From Nitrogeniibacter sp050293885 (GTDB lineage Bacteria; Pseudomonadota; Gammaproteobacteria; Burkholderiales; Rhodocyclaceae): DNA of 50,260 nt. The notes under the pieces were generated by a model. It made no database searches, was not told the DNA's origin, and saw only the letters and a program-made list of their open reading frames with translations. Shown one piece after another: positions 33,703 to 42,451 of this stretch (positions within the stretch are counted from its first letter, which is position 1; every line of letters begins with the position of its first letter). Made by a program: the position numbers and the translations under genes. The stretch lies in NCBI GenBank assembly GCA_050293885.1, contig JBNKNO010000019.1, forward strand, positions 1 through 50,260, written 5' to 3'.

Positions 33703-34780
33703 ACTGGCGCTGTGGCTCGGGCAGGACGTACGCACATTCAACGTGTTCGGCTACATCACGCTGCGCACGGTACTGGCCGCACTCACGGCCCTGGCCATCT
33801 CCTTCATCTTCGGCCCGGCGGTCATTCGCTGGCTGGCGGCCAAGAAGATCGGCCAGGCGGTGCGCGACGACGGCCCCAAGTCGCACCTGACCAAGGCCGG
33901 TACCCCGACCATGGGCGGCGCGCTCATCCTCATCGCCATCGGTATCACCACACTGTTGTGGGGTGATCTGCGCAATCTGTACGTGTGGGTGACGCTGCTG
34001 GTGACGCTCGGCTTCGGCGCCGTGGGCTGGGTGGACGACTGGCGCAAGGTGGTGCACCGCGACCCGAAGGGGCTGGCCAGCCGCTGGAAGTACTTGTGGA
34101 CGTCGGTGATTGCGCTGGCGGGGGCGCTGATTCTCGGCCTGACCGCCGACACGTCGGCGCAGACAGAGCTGATCGTGCCGTTCTTCAAAGGCGTGAACTA
34201 CCCGCTCGGCGTGGGCGGTTTCGTCATCCTCAGCTACTTCGTCATCACCGGCACGAGCCACGCGGTGAACCTCACCGATGGGCTCGACGGCCTCGCCATC
34301 ATGCCGACGGTGATGGTGGCCTCGGCGTTGGCGATCTTCGCCTACGTGGCCGGTCACGCCGGCTTCTCGAAATACCTCGGCGTGCCCTACATCGCCGGCG
34401 CGGGCGAGCTCGCCGTGTTCTGCGGGGCGATGGCCGGCGCCGGGCTCGGCTTCTTGTGGTTCAACGCCTATCCGGCGGAAGTGTTCATGGGCGATGTCGG
34501 TGCGCTGGCGCTGGGCGCCGCGCTGGGAACGGTGGCGGTTGTCGTTCGCCAGGAAATCGTGTTGTTCATCATGGGCGGCCTGTTCGTGGCCGAGACCCTG
34601 TCGGTGATGCTGCAAGTGATCTATTTCAGGGCCACCGGCGGCAAACGCATCTTCCGCATGGCGCCCTTGCATCACCACTACGAACTGAGTGGCTGGAAAG
34701 AAACGCAGGTGGTGGTCCGCTTCTGGATCATCACCATCATGCTCGTGCTGTTTGGCCTGTCGACACTGAAGCTGCGGTGA
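33692..34780 (+). CDS. mraY: phospho-N-acetylmuramoyl-pentapeptide-transferase
   Basis: 362 residues with about ten membrane helices. Family motifs are intact: KSHLTKAGTPTMGG, GWVDDWRKV (the Mg-binding aspartate pair), NLTDGLDGLA, FLWFNAYPAEVFMGDVGALALG and FRMAPLHHHYELSGWKE (the HHH motif). It transfers phospho-MurNAc-pentapeptide to undecaprenyl phosphate, making lipid I in the inner membrane. The ribosome-binding site AAGGAG lies within the end of murF. Confidence 0.98.
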   Translation: MLLELALWLGQDVRTFNVFGYITLRTVLAALTALAISFIFGPAVIRWLAAKKIGQAVRDDGPKSHLTKAGTPTMGGALILIAIGITTLLWGDLRNLYVWVTLLVTLGFGAVGWVDDWRKVVHRDPKGLASRWKYLWTSVIALAGALILGLTADTSAQTELIVPFFKGVNYPLGVGGFVILSYFVITGTSHAVNLTDGLDGLAIMPTVMVASALAIFAYVAGHAGFSKYLGVPYIAGAGELAVFCGAMAGAGLGFLWFNAYPAEVFMGDVGALALGAALGTVAVVVRQEIVLFIMGGLFVAETLSVMLQVIYFRATGGKRIFRMAPLHHHYELSGWKETQVVVRFWIITIMLVLFGLSTLKLR

Positions 34781-34790
34781 GAAAAGACGA

Positions 34791-36164
34791 ATGAGCTGGC
34801 AAGGCAAAACCGTGTTGGTACTTGGGCTGGGTGAATCCGGCCTTGCCATCGTGCGCTGGTTGGCGCGCGAGGGTGCCGACTTGCGTATTGCCGACAGCCG
34901 CCAGCATCCGCCATCGCTCGACGCGGTGCACACCATCGCGCCGGCGGCGCAAGTCGTGCTCGGCCCCTTCGAGCGCTGTTTGCTCGATGGCGTGGACGCG
35001 GTCGCGATCAGCCCGGGCCTCGATCCGCGTATCGAATTGATCGAGGTGGCGCGTGCGCGCGGTATTCCGGTGACGGGCGAGATCCAGATATTTGTCGATG
35101 CGCTCCGGGATATGGGGGTGCGCGAGCAAACCCACGTGATCGCGATCACCGGCACCAACGGCAAGACCACCACCACCGCGCTGACCGCCGCGCTGTGCGC
35201 CGCCACAGGCATGGACGCGGTGGCCGCCGGCAACATCAGCCCGGCCACACTCACCGTGCTGCACGACCGCCTCGAGCATGGCGAGGCCTTGCCCGATTGC
35301 TGGGTGCTCGAATTGTCGAGCTTTCAAATCGAGACCGTCGAGCGCCTCGAGGCCGACGTGGCGGCGGTGCTGAACATCTCCGACGATCATCTCGATCGCT
35401 ACGAATCGCTGGCCGATTACATCTCAACCAAGGCGCGCCTGTTGAGCGACGCCTCGGTGTGCGTGCTCAACCGGGACGACCTGCGCGTGGCCACGCTGGC
35501 CGAGGGCGCGCGCAGTTTTGGATTGAACGCCGCCCCGGAAGCGTCCGATTACGGGCTGGACGACGGCTATCTCACGCGTGGCCAGTCGCGCTTGATGGCG
35601 ATGGATGAACTGGCGCTCAAAGGTCGCCACAACGTGGCCAATGCCTTGGCGGCGCTGGCGATGTGTGAAGCTGTGGGTTGCCCGGTGCCCGGTTTGGTGG
35701 CGGCCTTGCGCGAGTTTCGTGGTCTGCCGCATCGCGTCGAAGCCGTGGCGCAGCGCGACGACGGCGTGACCTACTTCGACGACTCCAAAGGCACCAACGT
35801 GGGCGCCACGCTCGCCGCGCTCGAAGGCTTGGGGCGCAAGGTCGTGCTCATTGCCGGCGGCGACGGCAAGGGGCAGGACTTCTCGCCGCTGGGCCCGGTG
35901 GTGCGCGATCATGCGCGGGCCGTGATCCTGATCGGCCGCGATGGTCCGCGCATCGGCGCCGCGCTGGCCGATGCCGGCGTGCCGGTTGAATATGCCGACG
36001 ACCTGCCGCGCGCCGTGCTGCGTGCCGATGCCATCGCCCATGGTGGCGACGCGGTGCTGCTGTCGCCCGCCTGTGCCAGTTTCGACATGTTCCGCAGCTA
36101 CGTGCATCGTGCCGAAGTGTTTGTCGCCGCCGTGCGCGCCTTGCCTCGGGTGGCCGCGCTATGA
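34791..36164 (+). CDS. murD: UDP-N-acetylmuramoylalanine--D-glutamate ligase
   Basis: 457 residues. N-terminal LVLGLGESGLAIVRWLAREG (dinucleotide-type fold), ATP loop ITGTNGKTTTTALTAALC, VLELSSFQIETVERLEA, LNISDDHLDRY, and C-terminal YFDDSKGTNVGATLAAL and LIAGGDGKGQDFSPL, all MurD motifs. It adds D-glutamate to UDP-MurNAc-L-Ala in the cytoplasm. It is 10 bp after mraY and overlaps ftsW by 4 bp. Confidence 0.97.
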   Translation: MSWQGKTVLVLGLGESGLAIVRWLAREGADLRIADSRQHPPSLDAVHTIAPAAQVVLGPFERCLLDGVDAVAISPGLDPRIELIEVARARGIPVTGEIQIFVDALRDMGVREQTHVIAITGTNGKTTTTALTAALCAATGMDAVAAGNISPATLTVLHDRLEHGEALPDCWVLELSSFQIETVERLEADVAAVLNISDDHLDRYESLADYISTKARLLSDASVCVLNRDDLRVATLAEGARSFGLNAAPEASDYGLDDGYLTRGQSRLMAMDELALKGRHNVANALAALAMCEAVGCPVPGLVAALREFRGLPHRVEAVAQRDDGVTYFDDSKGTNVGATLAALEGLGRKVVLIAGGDGKGQDFSPLGPVVRDHARAVILIGRDGPRIGAALADAGVPVEYADDLPRAVLRADAIAHGGDAVLLSPACASFDMFRSYVHRAEVFVAAVRALPRVAAL

Positions 36165-37399
36165 AGCTCGGGCTCAACATCGGCTTCGCCGGCCTGTTCC
36201 ACCGCCAAAGCGCGGCCAATCCGGTTACCAGCCGTGCCGTGCGTCGCCTGAGCGCGCCGGCGGTGCATCAGCCGAGCGAGCTCGACAGCCTGCTCATCTG
36301 GTCCGCGGTCGCCTTGCTGTTGTTCGGCTGGGTCATGGTGTATTCCGCCTCGATTGCAACCGCCGAAGGCTTGGCCTACACCGGCCACCAATCGACCTTC
36401 TACCTGATCCGCCACGGCGTGTTCCTCGCCATCGGCACGCTGGTCGGTGTCGTCGCTTTCCAGATTCCCATGCGCGCCTGGCAGCAGATGTCGCCGCATC
36501 TGTTCATCGGCGGCATCGTGCTGCTGTTCCTCGTGGTGTTGCCGGGGATCGGGCGCGAGGTGAATGGCGCGAGCCGGTGGTTGCCGCTCGGGCCGGTGAA
36601 TTTCCAGCCTTCCGAAGCCATGAAGTTGTTCGTGTCGCTGTACGCGGCCGACTACACGGTGCGCAAGCTGCCCTACATGCAAAGCTTCAAGCGGGCCTTC
36701 CTGCCGATGGCGGGGGTGATTCTGCTGGTCGGCTTCCTGTTGTTGGCCGAGCCCGATTTCGGTGCCTTCGTGGTGATCACCGCCATTGCCTTCGGTATTC
36801 TGTTTCTCGGTGGCATCAACGTGCGCGTGTTCGCGCTGCTGGCGGTCGTTGCGCTGGCGGGGTTCGTGTTGCTGATCTGGGCGTCGCCGTATCGTCGCGA
36901 CCGCATCTTCGGTTTCATGGACCCGTTCGAGGACGCCTTCGGCAAGGGCTACCAGCTCTCGCATGCCCTGATCGCATTCGGTCGTGGCGAATGGTTCGGC
37001 GTCGGCCTGGGCGCCAGCGTCGAAAAACTCTTCTACCTGCCCGAGGCCCATACCGACTTCATCCTCGCCATCATTGCCGAGGAGTTGGGCCTGGTCGGCG
37101 TGTTGCTGGTGGTGGTGCTGTTCGCGATCCTGGTGCAGCGCGCCTTCGTCATCGCCCGTCGCGCGGTCGACCTCGAGCGCTTCTTCCCCGGCTTGGTCGC
37201 GCAGGGCATCGGCCTGTGGATCGGCGTGCAGTCGTTCATCAACATGGGCGTGAACATGGGGCTGCTGCCCACCAAGGGGCTGACCCTGCCGCTCATGAGC
37301 TTCGGCGGTTCGGGCATCGTCGCCAACTGTCTGGCGCTGGCGATCCTGTTGCGCATCGATTGGGAAAACCGCCAGATCATGAAAGGAGGGGGCGCATGA
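36161..37399 (+). CDS. ftsW: peptidoglycan glycosyltransferase FtsW
   Basis: 412 residues with about ten membrane helices. SEDS-family motifs: VMVYSASI after the first helix, INGASRWLPLGPVNFQPSEAMK-like segment near residues 125-150 (EVNGASRWL), FGRGEWFGVGLGASVEKLFYLPEAHTDFI with the catalytic aspartate region, and GLTLPLMSFGGSG. It polymerises septal glycan strands from lipid II as partner of FtsI. About 45 cytoplasmic residues precede the first helix, longer than average for the family. Overlaps murD and murG by 4 bp. Confidence 0.97.
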   Translation: MKLGLNIGFAGLFHRQSAANPVTSRAVRRLSAPAVHQPSELDSLLIWSAVALLLFGWVMVYSASIATAEGLAYTGHQSTFYLIRHGVFLAIGTLVGVVAFQIPMRAWQQMSPHLFIGGIVLLFLVVLPGIGREVNGASRWLPLGPVNFQPSEAMKLFVSLYAADYTVRKLPYMQSFKRAFLPMAGVILLVGFLLLAEPDFGAFVVITAIAFGILFLGGINVRVFALLAVVALAGFVLLIWASPYRRDRIFGFMDPFEDAFGKGYQLSHALIAFGRGEWFGVGLGASVEKLFYLPEAHTDFILAIIAEELGLVGVLLVVVLFAILVQRAFVIARRAVDLERFFPGLVAQGIGLWIGVQSFINMGVNMGLLPTKGLTLPLMSFGGSGIVANCLALAILLRIDWENRQIMKGGGA

Positions 37400-38469
37400 A
37401 GACCCTCCTGGTCATGGCCGGCGGCACTGGCGGGCACATCTACCCGGGCATCGCGGTGGCCGAGGTGCTGCGCGCGCGCGGCTGGCGCATCGTCTGGCTG
37501 GGCAACGAAGACCGCATGGAAGGACGCATCATCCCGGAGAAGGGCTACGAGACGGCGTGGATTCACTTCGGCGCCCTGCGTGGCAAGGGGCTGATGGCCA
37601 AGTTGCTGCTGCCGTTCAACCTGCTGCGCGGTTTCTGGCAGGCACTGCGCGCGCTGCGCCGGGTCAAGCCGGATGTGGTGCTCGGCATGGGCGGCTACGT
37701 GAGTTTTCCGGGCGGCATGATGGCGGCGCTCACGGGGCGTCCGCTGGTGCTGCATGAACAGAATTCGGTGGCGGGGCTCGCGAACCGGGTGCTCGCAGGC
37801 GTGGCGGACCGCATCGTGACGGGCTTCCCCAAGGTCATCGCGAAGGCCCGATGGGTGGGCAATCCGGTACGCGCCGACATTGTCGCGCTGCCGGCGCCGG
37901 AACAACGCTTCGCCGGCCGTGAGGGCGCGCTGCGGATTCTCGTGATCGGCGGCAGCCTGGGGGCGAAAGTGTTGAACGATACCGTGCCCCAGGCCATTGC
38001 CGCGATGCCGGGCGATCGGCCGGTGGTGGTGCATCAGGCGGGCACGGCGCAGATCGATGCGCTGCGCGAAAGCTACCGCATGGCCGGGGTCGAGGGTGAT
38101 CTGCGTCCCTTCATCGATGACATGGCCGGCGCCTACGCCGAAGCCGACCTGGTGATCTGCCGTGCCGGCGCGCTCACGGTGGCCGAACTGGCGGCCGCCG
38201 GGGTGGCCAGCATCCTGGTGCCGCTGCCTCACGCGGTGGACGATCACCAGACCGGAAACGCGCGCTTCCTCGCCGATAGCGGTGCCGCTTACTTGTTGCC
38301 ACAAAGCGATCTGACCGTCGAGCGACTTGCGGGTATCCTTCGCGGCCTGGAACGAACACGCCTGCTCGACATGGCGCGTGCGGCCCGGGCGCTGGCCCGC
38401 CCCGATGCGGCCGATGAGGTGGCCCGGGCCTGCCGTGTGCTGGCAGGTGACGAGGAGTCATCGCAATGA
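37396..38469 (+). CDS. murG: UDP-GlcNAc:lipid I N-acetylglucosaminyltransferase
   Basis: 357 residues. The glycine-rich N-terminal loop MAGGTGGHIYPGIAVAEVL, LGMGGYVSFPGGMMAAL, LHEQNSVAGLANRVLA, VIGGSLGAKVLNDTVP and the donor-binding ICRAGALTVAELAAAGVASILVP are MurG motifs (GT28). It adds GlcNAc to lipid I, forming lipid II on the inner face of the membrane. An unusually strong ribosome-binding site, AAAGGAGGGGG, precedes ATG 37396, which overlaps the ftsW stop. Confidence 0.97.
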   Translation: MKTLLVMAGGTGGHIYPGIAVAEVLRARGWRIVWLGNEDRMEGRIIPEKGYETAWIHFGALRGKGLMAKLLLPFNLLRGFWQALRALRRVKPDVVLGMGGYVSFPGGMMAALTGRPLVLHEQNSVAGLANRVLAGVADRIVTGFPKVIAKARWVGNPVRADIVALPAPEQRFAGREGALRILVIGGSLGAKVLNDTVPQAIAAMPGDRPVVVHQAGTAQIDALRESYRMAGVEGDLRPFIDDMAGAYAEADLVICRAGALTVAELAAAGVASILVPLPHAVDDHQTGNARFLADSGAAYLLPQSDLTVERLAGILRGLERTRLLDMARAARALARPDAADEVARACRVLAGDEESSQ

Positions 38470-39866
38470 AACACAAGGTCAAACACATTCACTTCGTGGG
38501 CATCGGCGGCGCCGGCATGAGCGGCATTGCCGAGGTGCTGGTCAATCAGGGCTTCGCGGTCAGCGGTTCCGACCTGGGCGAATCCGCCGCTACCCGCCGA
38601 CTGGCCGGGATGGGCGCTCGGGTGATGAAGGGACACGACGCAGATCACGTGGCCGACGCCGACGTGGTGGTCACCTCCACCGCGGTGCGCCCGGACAACC
38701 CCGAGGTGCGCGCTGCGCGTACCCGCCACATTCCGGTGGTGCCGCGGGCACAGATGCTCGCCGAGCTCATGCGCCTGAAGCAGGGGGTGGCGATCGCCGG
38801 CACCCACGGCAAGACCACCACCACCTCGCTCACCGCCAGCATTCTGGCCGAAGGCGGGCTGGACCCGACCTTCGTGATCGGTGGCCGGCTCAATGCCGCC
38901 GGCGCCAATGCGCGCTTGGGGAATGGCGACTTCCTGGTGGCCGAAGCGGACGAATCCGACGCGTCCTTCCTGCTGCTCAGCCCGGTCATTTCGGTGGTCA
39001 CCAATATCGACGCCGATCACATGGAGACCTACGGGCACGACTTTGCCAAGCTCAAGCAGGCCTTCATCGACTTCCTCCAGCACCTGCCGTTCTACGGCGT
39101 GGCGGTGCTGTGCGAGGACGATCCCCACGTGCGCTCGATCATGCCGCTGGTGTCCAAGCAGATCGTGCGCTACGGCCTGTCGGAATCCGCCAACGTGCGT
39201 GCCGAGAACGTGCGCGCCGAGAACGGCCAGATGCGCTTCGACGTGGTGCGGGTCAATGGCAGTGTGGCGCCGAAACTGTCGATCACGCTCAACCTGCCGG
39301 GCATGCACAACGTGCTCAACGCGCTCGCGGCTATTGCCGTGGCCACGGAAGTGGGCGTGCCCGACGAGGCCATCGTCAAGGCGCTGGCCGACTTCAAGGG
39401 CGTTGGCCGGCGCTTTCAGCGCTACGGCGAGGTGGCGATCGCTAATGGCGGAAGTTTCTCGTTGGTGGACGACTATGGTCATCACCCGGTCGAAATGGCG
39501 GCCACCATCGAGGCGGCGCGCGGCGCTTTTCCCGACCGCCGTCTGGTGCTCGCCTTCCAGCCCCATCGTTTTACCCGCACGCGCGACTGCTTCGAGGACT
39601 TCGTGAAGGTGCTCTCGAGTGTCGATGCGCTGGTGCTGGCCGATGTGTATGCCGCCGGTGAAGCGCCGATCGTGGCGGCCGACGGGCGCTCGCTGGCGCG
39701 CGCTGTGCGCGTCGCCGGTCGGGTCGAGCCGGTGTTCGTCGAGGATGTCGAGCAGATGCCGGAAACGATTCTCGATGTGGTGCAGGACGGCGACGTCGTG
39801 CTGACCATGGGCGCTGGCACCATCGGGGCGGTGCCCGGCAAGCTCGCGGCAACGGAGGACGAATGA
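38466..39866 (+). CDS. murC: UDP-N-acetylmuramate--L-alanine ligase
   Basis: 466 residues. HFVGIGGAGMSGIAEVL, ATP loop IAGTHGKTTTTSLTASIL, VAEADESDASFL, TNIDADHMETYG and LVDDYGHHPVEMAATI identify MurC. It adds L-alanine to UDP-MurNAc. A small internal duplication is visible near residues 243-250, where VRAEN occurs twice in a row, encoded by two near-identical 15-bp units; it lies in a loop region and should be harmless. Overlaps murG and the MurB-like gene by 4 bp. Confidence 0.97.
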   Translation: MKHKVKHIHFVGIGGAGMSGIAEVLVNQGFAVSGSDLGESAATRRLAGMGARVMKGHDADHVADADVVVTSTAVRPDNPEVRAARTRHIPVVPRAQMLAELMRLKQGVAIAGTHGKTTTTSLTASILAEGGLDPTFVIGGRLNAAGANARLGNGDFLVAEADESDASFLLLSPVISVVTNIDADHMETYGHDFAKLKQAFIDFLQHLPFYGVAVLCEDDPHVRSIMPLVSKQIVRYGLSESANVRAENVRAENGQMRFDVVRVNGSVAPKLSITLNLPGMHNVLNALAAIAVATEVGVPDEAIVKALADFKGVGRRFQRYGEVAIANGGSFSLVDDYGHHPVEMAATIEAARGAFPDRRLVLAFQPHRFTRTRDCFEDFVKVLSSVDALVLADVYAAGEAPIVAADGRSLARAVRVAGRVEPVFVEDVEQMPETILDVVQDGDVVLTMGAGTIGAVPGKLAATEDE

Positions 39867-40699
39867 ACCACACGGGCACATTGCGTCACGACGTCGACAC
39901 CGCCTCTCTGAGCGAGTGGGGCGTTGGCGGCATGGCGCGCACGGTGTATTCGCCGGCGAACGCGACGGACGCGGGCCAGTTTCTGAGCCAGCTACGCATC
40001 GACGAGCCCTTGCTGGTGCACGGTTACGGCGCGTTTCTGGTGATTCGCGATGGCGGTTTTTCCGGCGTAATCCTGAGCACCTTGATGCTCGACGATATTC
40101 GCACCGAGGAAGATGGCCTATATGTCGAGGCCGGTGCGCGCTGCGCGCAGGTGGCCCATTTTGCCAACACGCACCACGTGTCCGGCTACGACTGGCTGGC
40201 CGGTTTGCCGGGCACGATCGGTGGCGCGCTGATGACCCATGCCGGCGTCGCCGAGCATCGGGTGTGGCCGTTCGTGTCGGCCGTGAACATGCTCGATCGG
40301 GGTGGGCGAACGCACCGGCGCAGCCGCGAGTCTTTCGGCATCGGCCCCTTGCGCGCGGGTAGCAACCGCCACGCGGGCGAGATGGTGGCTGGGGTATGGC
40401 TGAACGCCGACGGCAAGACACCGGCCGGGGCGCCCGGGCAGTTGAGTGGGCCGCGGGCCATCGCGCAGCTCTTTGCCGCGGAAGATATGGCCGCGGTGCT
40501 CGAATCGAGCGACGCGCTGCATGGCGCGGTGCGTATCGACCGCGACAGCGCACAACTGCATCTCGATGCGCAGGCCGATGCGACATCGCTCGAGCAGGCA
40601 ATCAATACCTTGTGCGCGCATGCCAGCCTGCGCACAGGCAAAACGGTCGGTTGTCGGCTTCGCTTCGCCGGCGATGCCGTTGCCAAGGTGAAACAGTGA
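39863..40699 (+). CDS. divergent MurB-like FAD-domain protein, probably lacking UDP-N-acetylmuramate dehydrogenase activity
   Basis: 278 residues at the position normally held by murB, with ATGA overlap to murC and a 1-bp overlap to ddl. The FAD-binding half is recognisably MurB: LSEWGVGGMARTVYSP, GFSGVIL and the pyrophosphate-binding GLPGTIGGAL (114-123). Expected key motifs are altered: GxGSN reads GYGAF (54-58), the substrate-binding F-G-Y-R-x-S reads FGIGPLR (158-164), no GSxFxNP with the catalytic serine is found in the second half, and the C-terminal L-x-P-E-V with the catalytic glutamate reads VGCRLRF (262-268). Comparison is with family motifs from memory. A true MurB would then have to be encoded elsewhere. 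Structural role, altered chemistry or decay are all possible; the frame is intact and composition matches its neighbours. Confidence 0.75.
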   Translation: MNHTGTLRHDVDTASLSEWGVGGMARTVYSPANATDAGQFLSQLRIDEPLLVHGYGAFLVIRDGGFSGVILSTLMLDDIRTEEDGLYVEAGARCAQVAHFANTHHVSGYDWLAGLPGTIGGALMTHAGVAEHRVWPFVSAVNMLDRGGRTHRRSRESFGIGPLRAGSNRHAGEMVAGVWLNADGKTPAGAPGQLSGPRAIAQLFAAEDMAAVLESSDALHGAVRIDRDSAQLHLDAQADATSLEQAINTLCAHASLRTGKTVGCRLRFAGDAVAKVKQ

Positions 40700-41625
40700 T
40701 GAATCAGGAAAGCACGATGCGGTTCGGAAAAGTGGCGGTGCTGATGGGCGGTGCGTCGGCAGAGCGCGAGGTTTCGCTGATGTCGGGCAAGGCGGTGCTG
40801 ACGGCCTTGCGCAGCCGTGGCGTCGATGCGCATGCGTTCGATCCGGCCGAGACCGATCTGCACGTCCTCAAGGAGCAGGGCTACGCGCGCGCCTTCATCG
40901 CCCTGCACGGGCGGGGCGGCGAAGACGGCACGGTACAAGGCTTGCTCGAGTTGCTCGGTATTCCCTATACCGGCAGCGCGGTGATGGCCTCGGCGCTGTC
41001 GATGGACAAGTGGCGCACCAAGCTGGTGTGGCTGGCCGCCGGTTTGCCGACGCCGCGTTTTCATCTGCTCGAGGCCGATACCGACTGGCACGCCGTGGCC
41101 GACGATCTCGGCCTGCCGATTTTCGTCAAGCCGGTGCATGAAGGCTCCAGCATGGGGGCAACCAAGGTCACTGACGCATCGCAACTGCCCGAGGCCTACG
41201 CGCTGGCGGCACGTTTCGACACGCTGGTGATTGCCGAGGAGTTCATCGACGGCCAGGAGCTGACGGTGCCCTTCCTCGGTGACGAAGTGCTGCCGGTGGT
41301 GCGCATCGTGGCGCCGGACGGCAACTACGACTACCAGCACAAGTATTTCACCGACGACACCCAGTACTTCTGCCCGAGCGGGCTGCCCGAGGGGCAGGAA
41401 GCCGAGCTCAAGGCCTTGATCGCCAAGGCGGCTCGCGTGCTCGGTTGCCGGGGCTGGGGGCGCGGCGACATCATGCTGACCGCTGATGGCCGCCCCTACC
41501 TGCTGGAAATGAACACGGTGCCGGGCATGACCAATCACTCGCTGGTGCCGATGTCGGCCCGCGTCGCCGGCTACAGTTTCGAAGACCTGTGTCTGACCAT
41601 TCTGGAGATGGCTCGCCTTGGTTGA
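40699..41625 (+). CDS. ddl: D-alanine--D-alanine ligase
   Basis: 308 residues from ATG 40699; another in-frame Met follows at residue 7. DdlB-type ATP-grasp protein: VAVLMGGASAEREVSLMSG, IALHGRGGEDGTVQGLLELLGIPYTGS, VKPVHEGSSMGATKV, EEFIDGQELTV and YLLEMNTVPGMTNHSLVPMSA with the Mg ligands. It makes the D-Ala-D-Ala used by MurF. It follows the MurB-like gene and overlaps ftsQ by 8 bp. Confidence 0.97.
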   Translation: MNQESTMRFGKVAVLMGGASAEREVSLMSGKAVLTALRSRGVDAHAFDPAETDLHVLKEQGYARAFIALHGRGGEDGTVQGLLELLGIPYTGSAVMASALSMDKWRTKLVWLAAGLPTPRFHLLEADTDWHAVADDLGLPIFVKPVHEGSSMGATKVTDASQLPEAYALAARFDTLVIAEEFIDGQELTVPFLGDEVLPVVRIVAPDGNYDYQHKYFTDDTQYFCPSGLPEGQEAELKALIAKAARVLGCRGWGRGDIMLTADGRPYLLEMNTVPGMTNHSLVPMSARVAGYSFEDLCLTILEMARLG

Positions 41626-42451
41626 CATGCGCCCGCGCCCCTCTTCCCGCAAGAATAAGCCCGCCCGTCGTGGTGGCGCAGGGGGCGCTGCACCCACCGG
41701 GCTGTGGCATCGCCCGGCATTGTTGAATCTGGCGTCGGATGTGCTGCTGCTGAGCGCGGCCGCCATGCTCGGCTACGCGCTGGTGATGTGGACCGCCAAC
41801 CGCCCGGGCTTTCAATTGCGCGAAGTGGTTGTGCTGACGCCGCCGGGTCAGGTGAGCGTCGAGCAGCTTGAATACGCCGCCCGATCGGCGGTCAGCGGTA
41901 ACTTCTTCACGGTTGATCTGGCCAAGGTCCGCGAGACCTTCGAAAAGCTGCCCTGGGTGCGTCACGCGCAGGTGCGCCGGCGTTGGCCCGATGCGCTCGA
42001 GCTCCGGCTCGAAGAGCATCAGGCCGTCGCCTACTGGACGGTGACCGGCAGCGGCGATACGCGCCTGGTCAATCGGCAAGGCGAGGTGTTCGTGGCTGCC
42101 AGCAACGCGCACATGCCCGTGTTCGCAGGCCCCGAGGGCTATGCGCCCTACCTGCTGTCGCAATATCAGCGCTTCGCGGACACCTTGGCCCCCTTGGGCC
42201 ATGCCTTGACCTCGGTCGGGCTGTCTGCGCGCGAAGCCTGGCAGTTGACGCTGGATGACGGCTTGGTGATCCGCTTGGGGCGCGATCAAAAAGAGGCACC
42301 AGCCGAAAAACGACTCGGACGCTTCGTCGAGGCCTATCCCAAGGCCCTCGCGCAGCGTCCGATGCAGGTCGCGATTGTCGACCTGCGCTACCCGAATGGA
42401 TTCGCCCTGCTGCCCAAGGATGAGGGACGCGCTTTGGAAAACAAAAAATGA
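41618..42451 (+). CDS. ftsQ: cell division protein FtsQ
   Basis: About 277 residues. A basic cytoplasmic N-terminus (RPRPSSRKNKPARRG) precedes one membrane helix (LASDVLLLSAAAMLGYALVMW). The POTRA domain begins with FQLREVVVLTPPGQVSVEQLEYA and NFFTVDLAKVRETFEKLPWVRHAQVRRRWPDAL, the FtsQ signature. FtsQ scaffolds FtsB and FtsL at the septum. The start is TTG 41618, with GGAG 10 bp upstream, or ATG 41627, three codons later and without a well-placed site. Overlaps ftsA by 4 bp. Confidence 0.93.
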   Translation: MVDMRPRPSSRKNKPARRGGAGGAAPTGLWHRPALLNLASDVLLLSAAAMLGYALVMWTANRPGFQLREVVVLTPPGQVSVEQLEYAARSAVSGNFFTVDLAKVRETFEKLPWVRHAQVRRRWPDALELRLEEHQAVAYWTVTGSGDTRLVNRQGEVFVAASNAHMPVFAGPEGYAPYLLSQYQRFADTLAPLGHALTSVGLSAREAWQLTLDDGLVIRLGRDQKEAPAEKRLGRFVEAYPKALAQRPMQVAIVDLRYPNGFALLPKDEGRALENKK

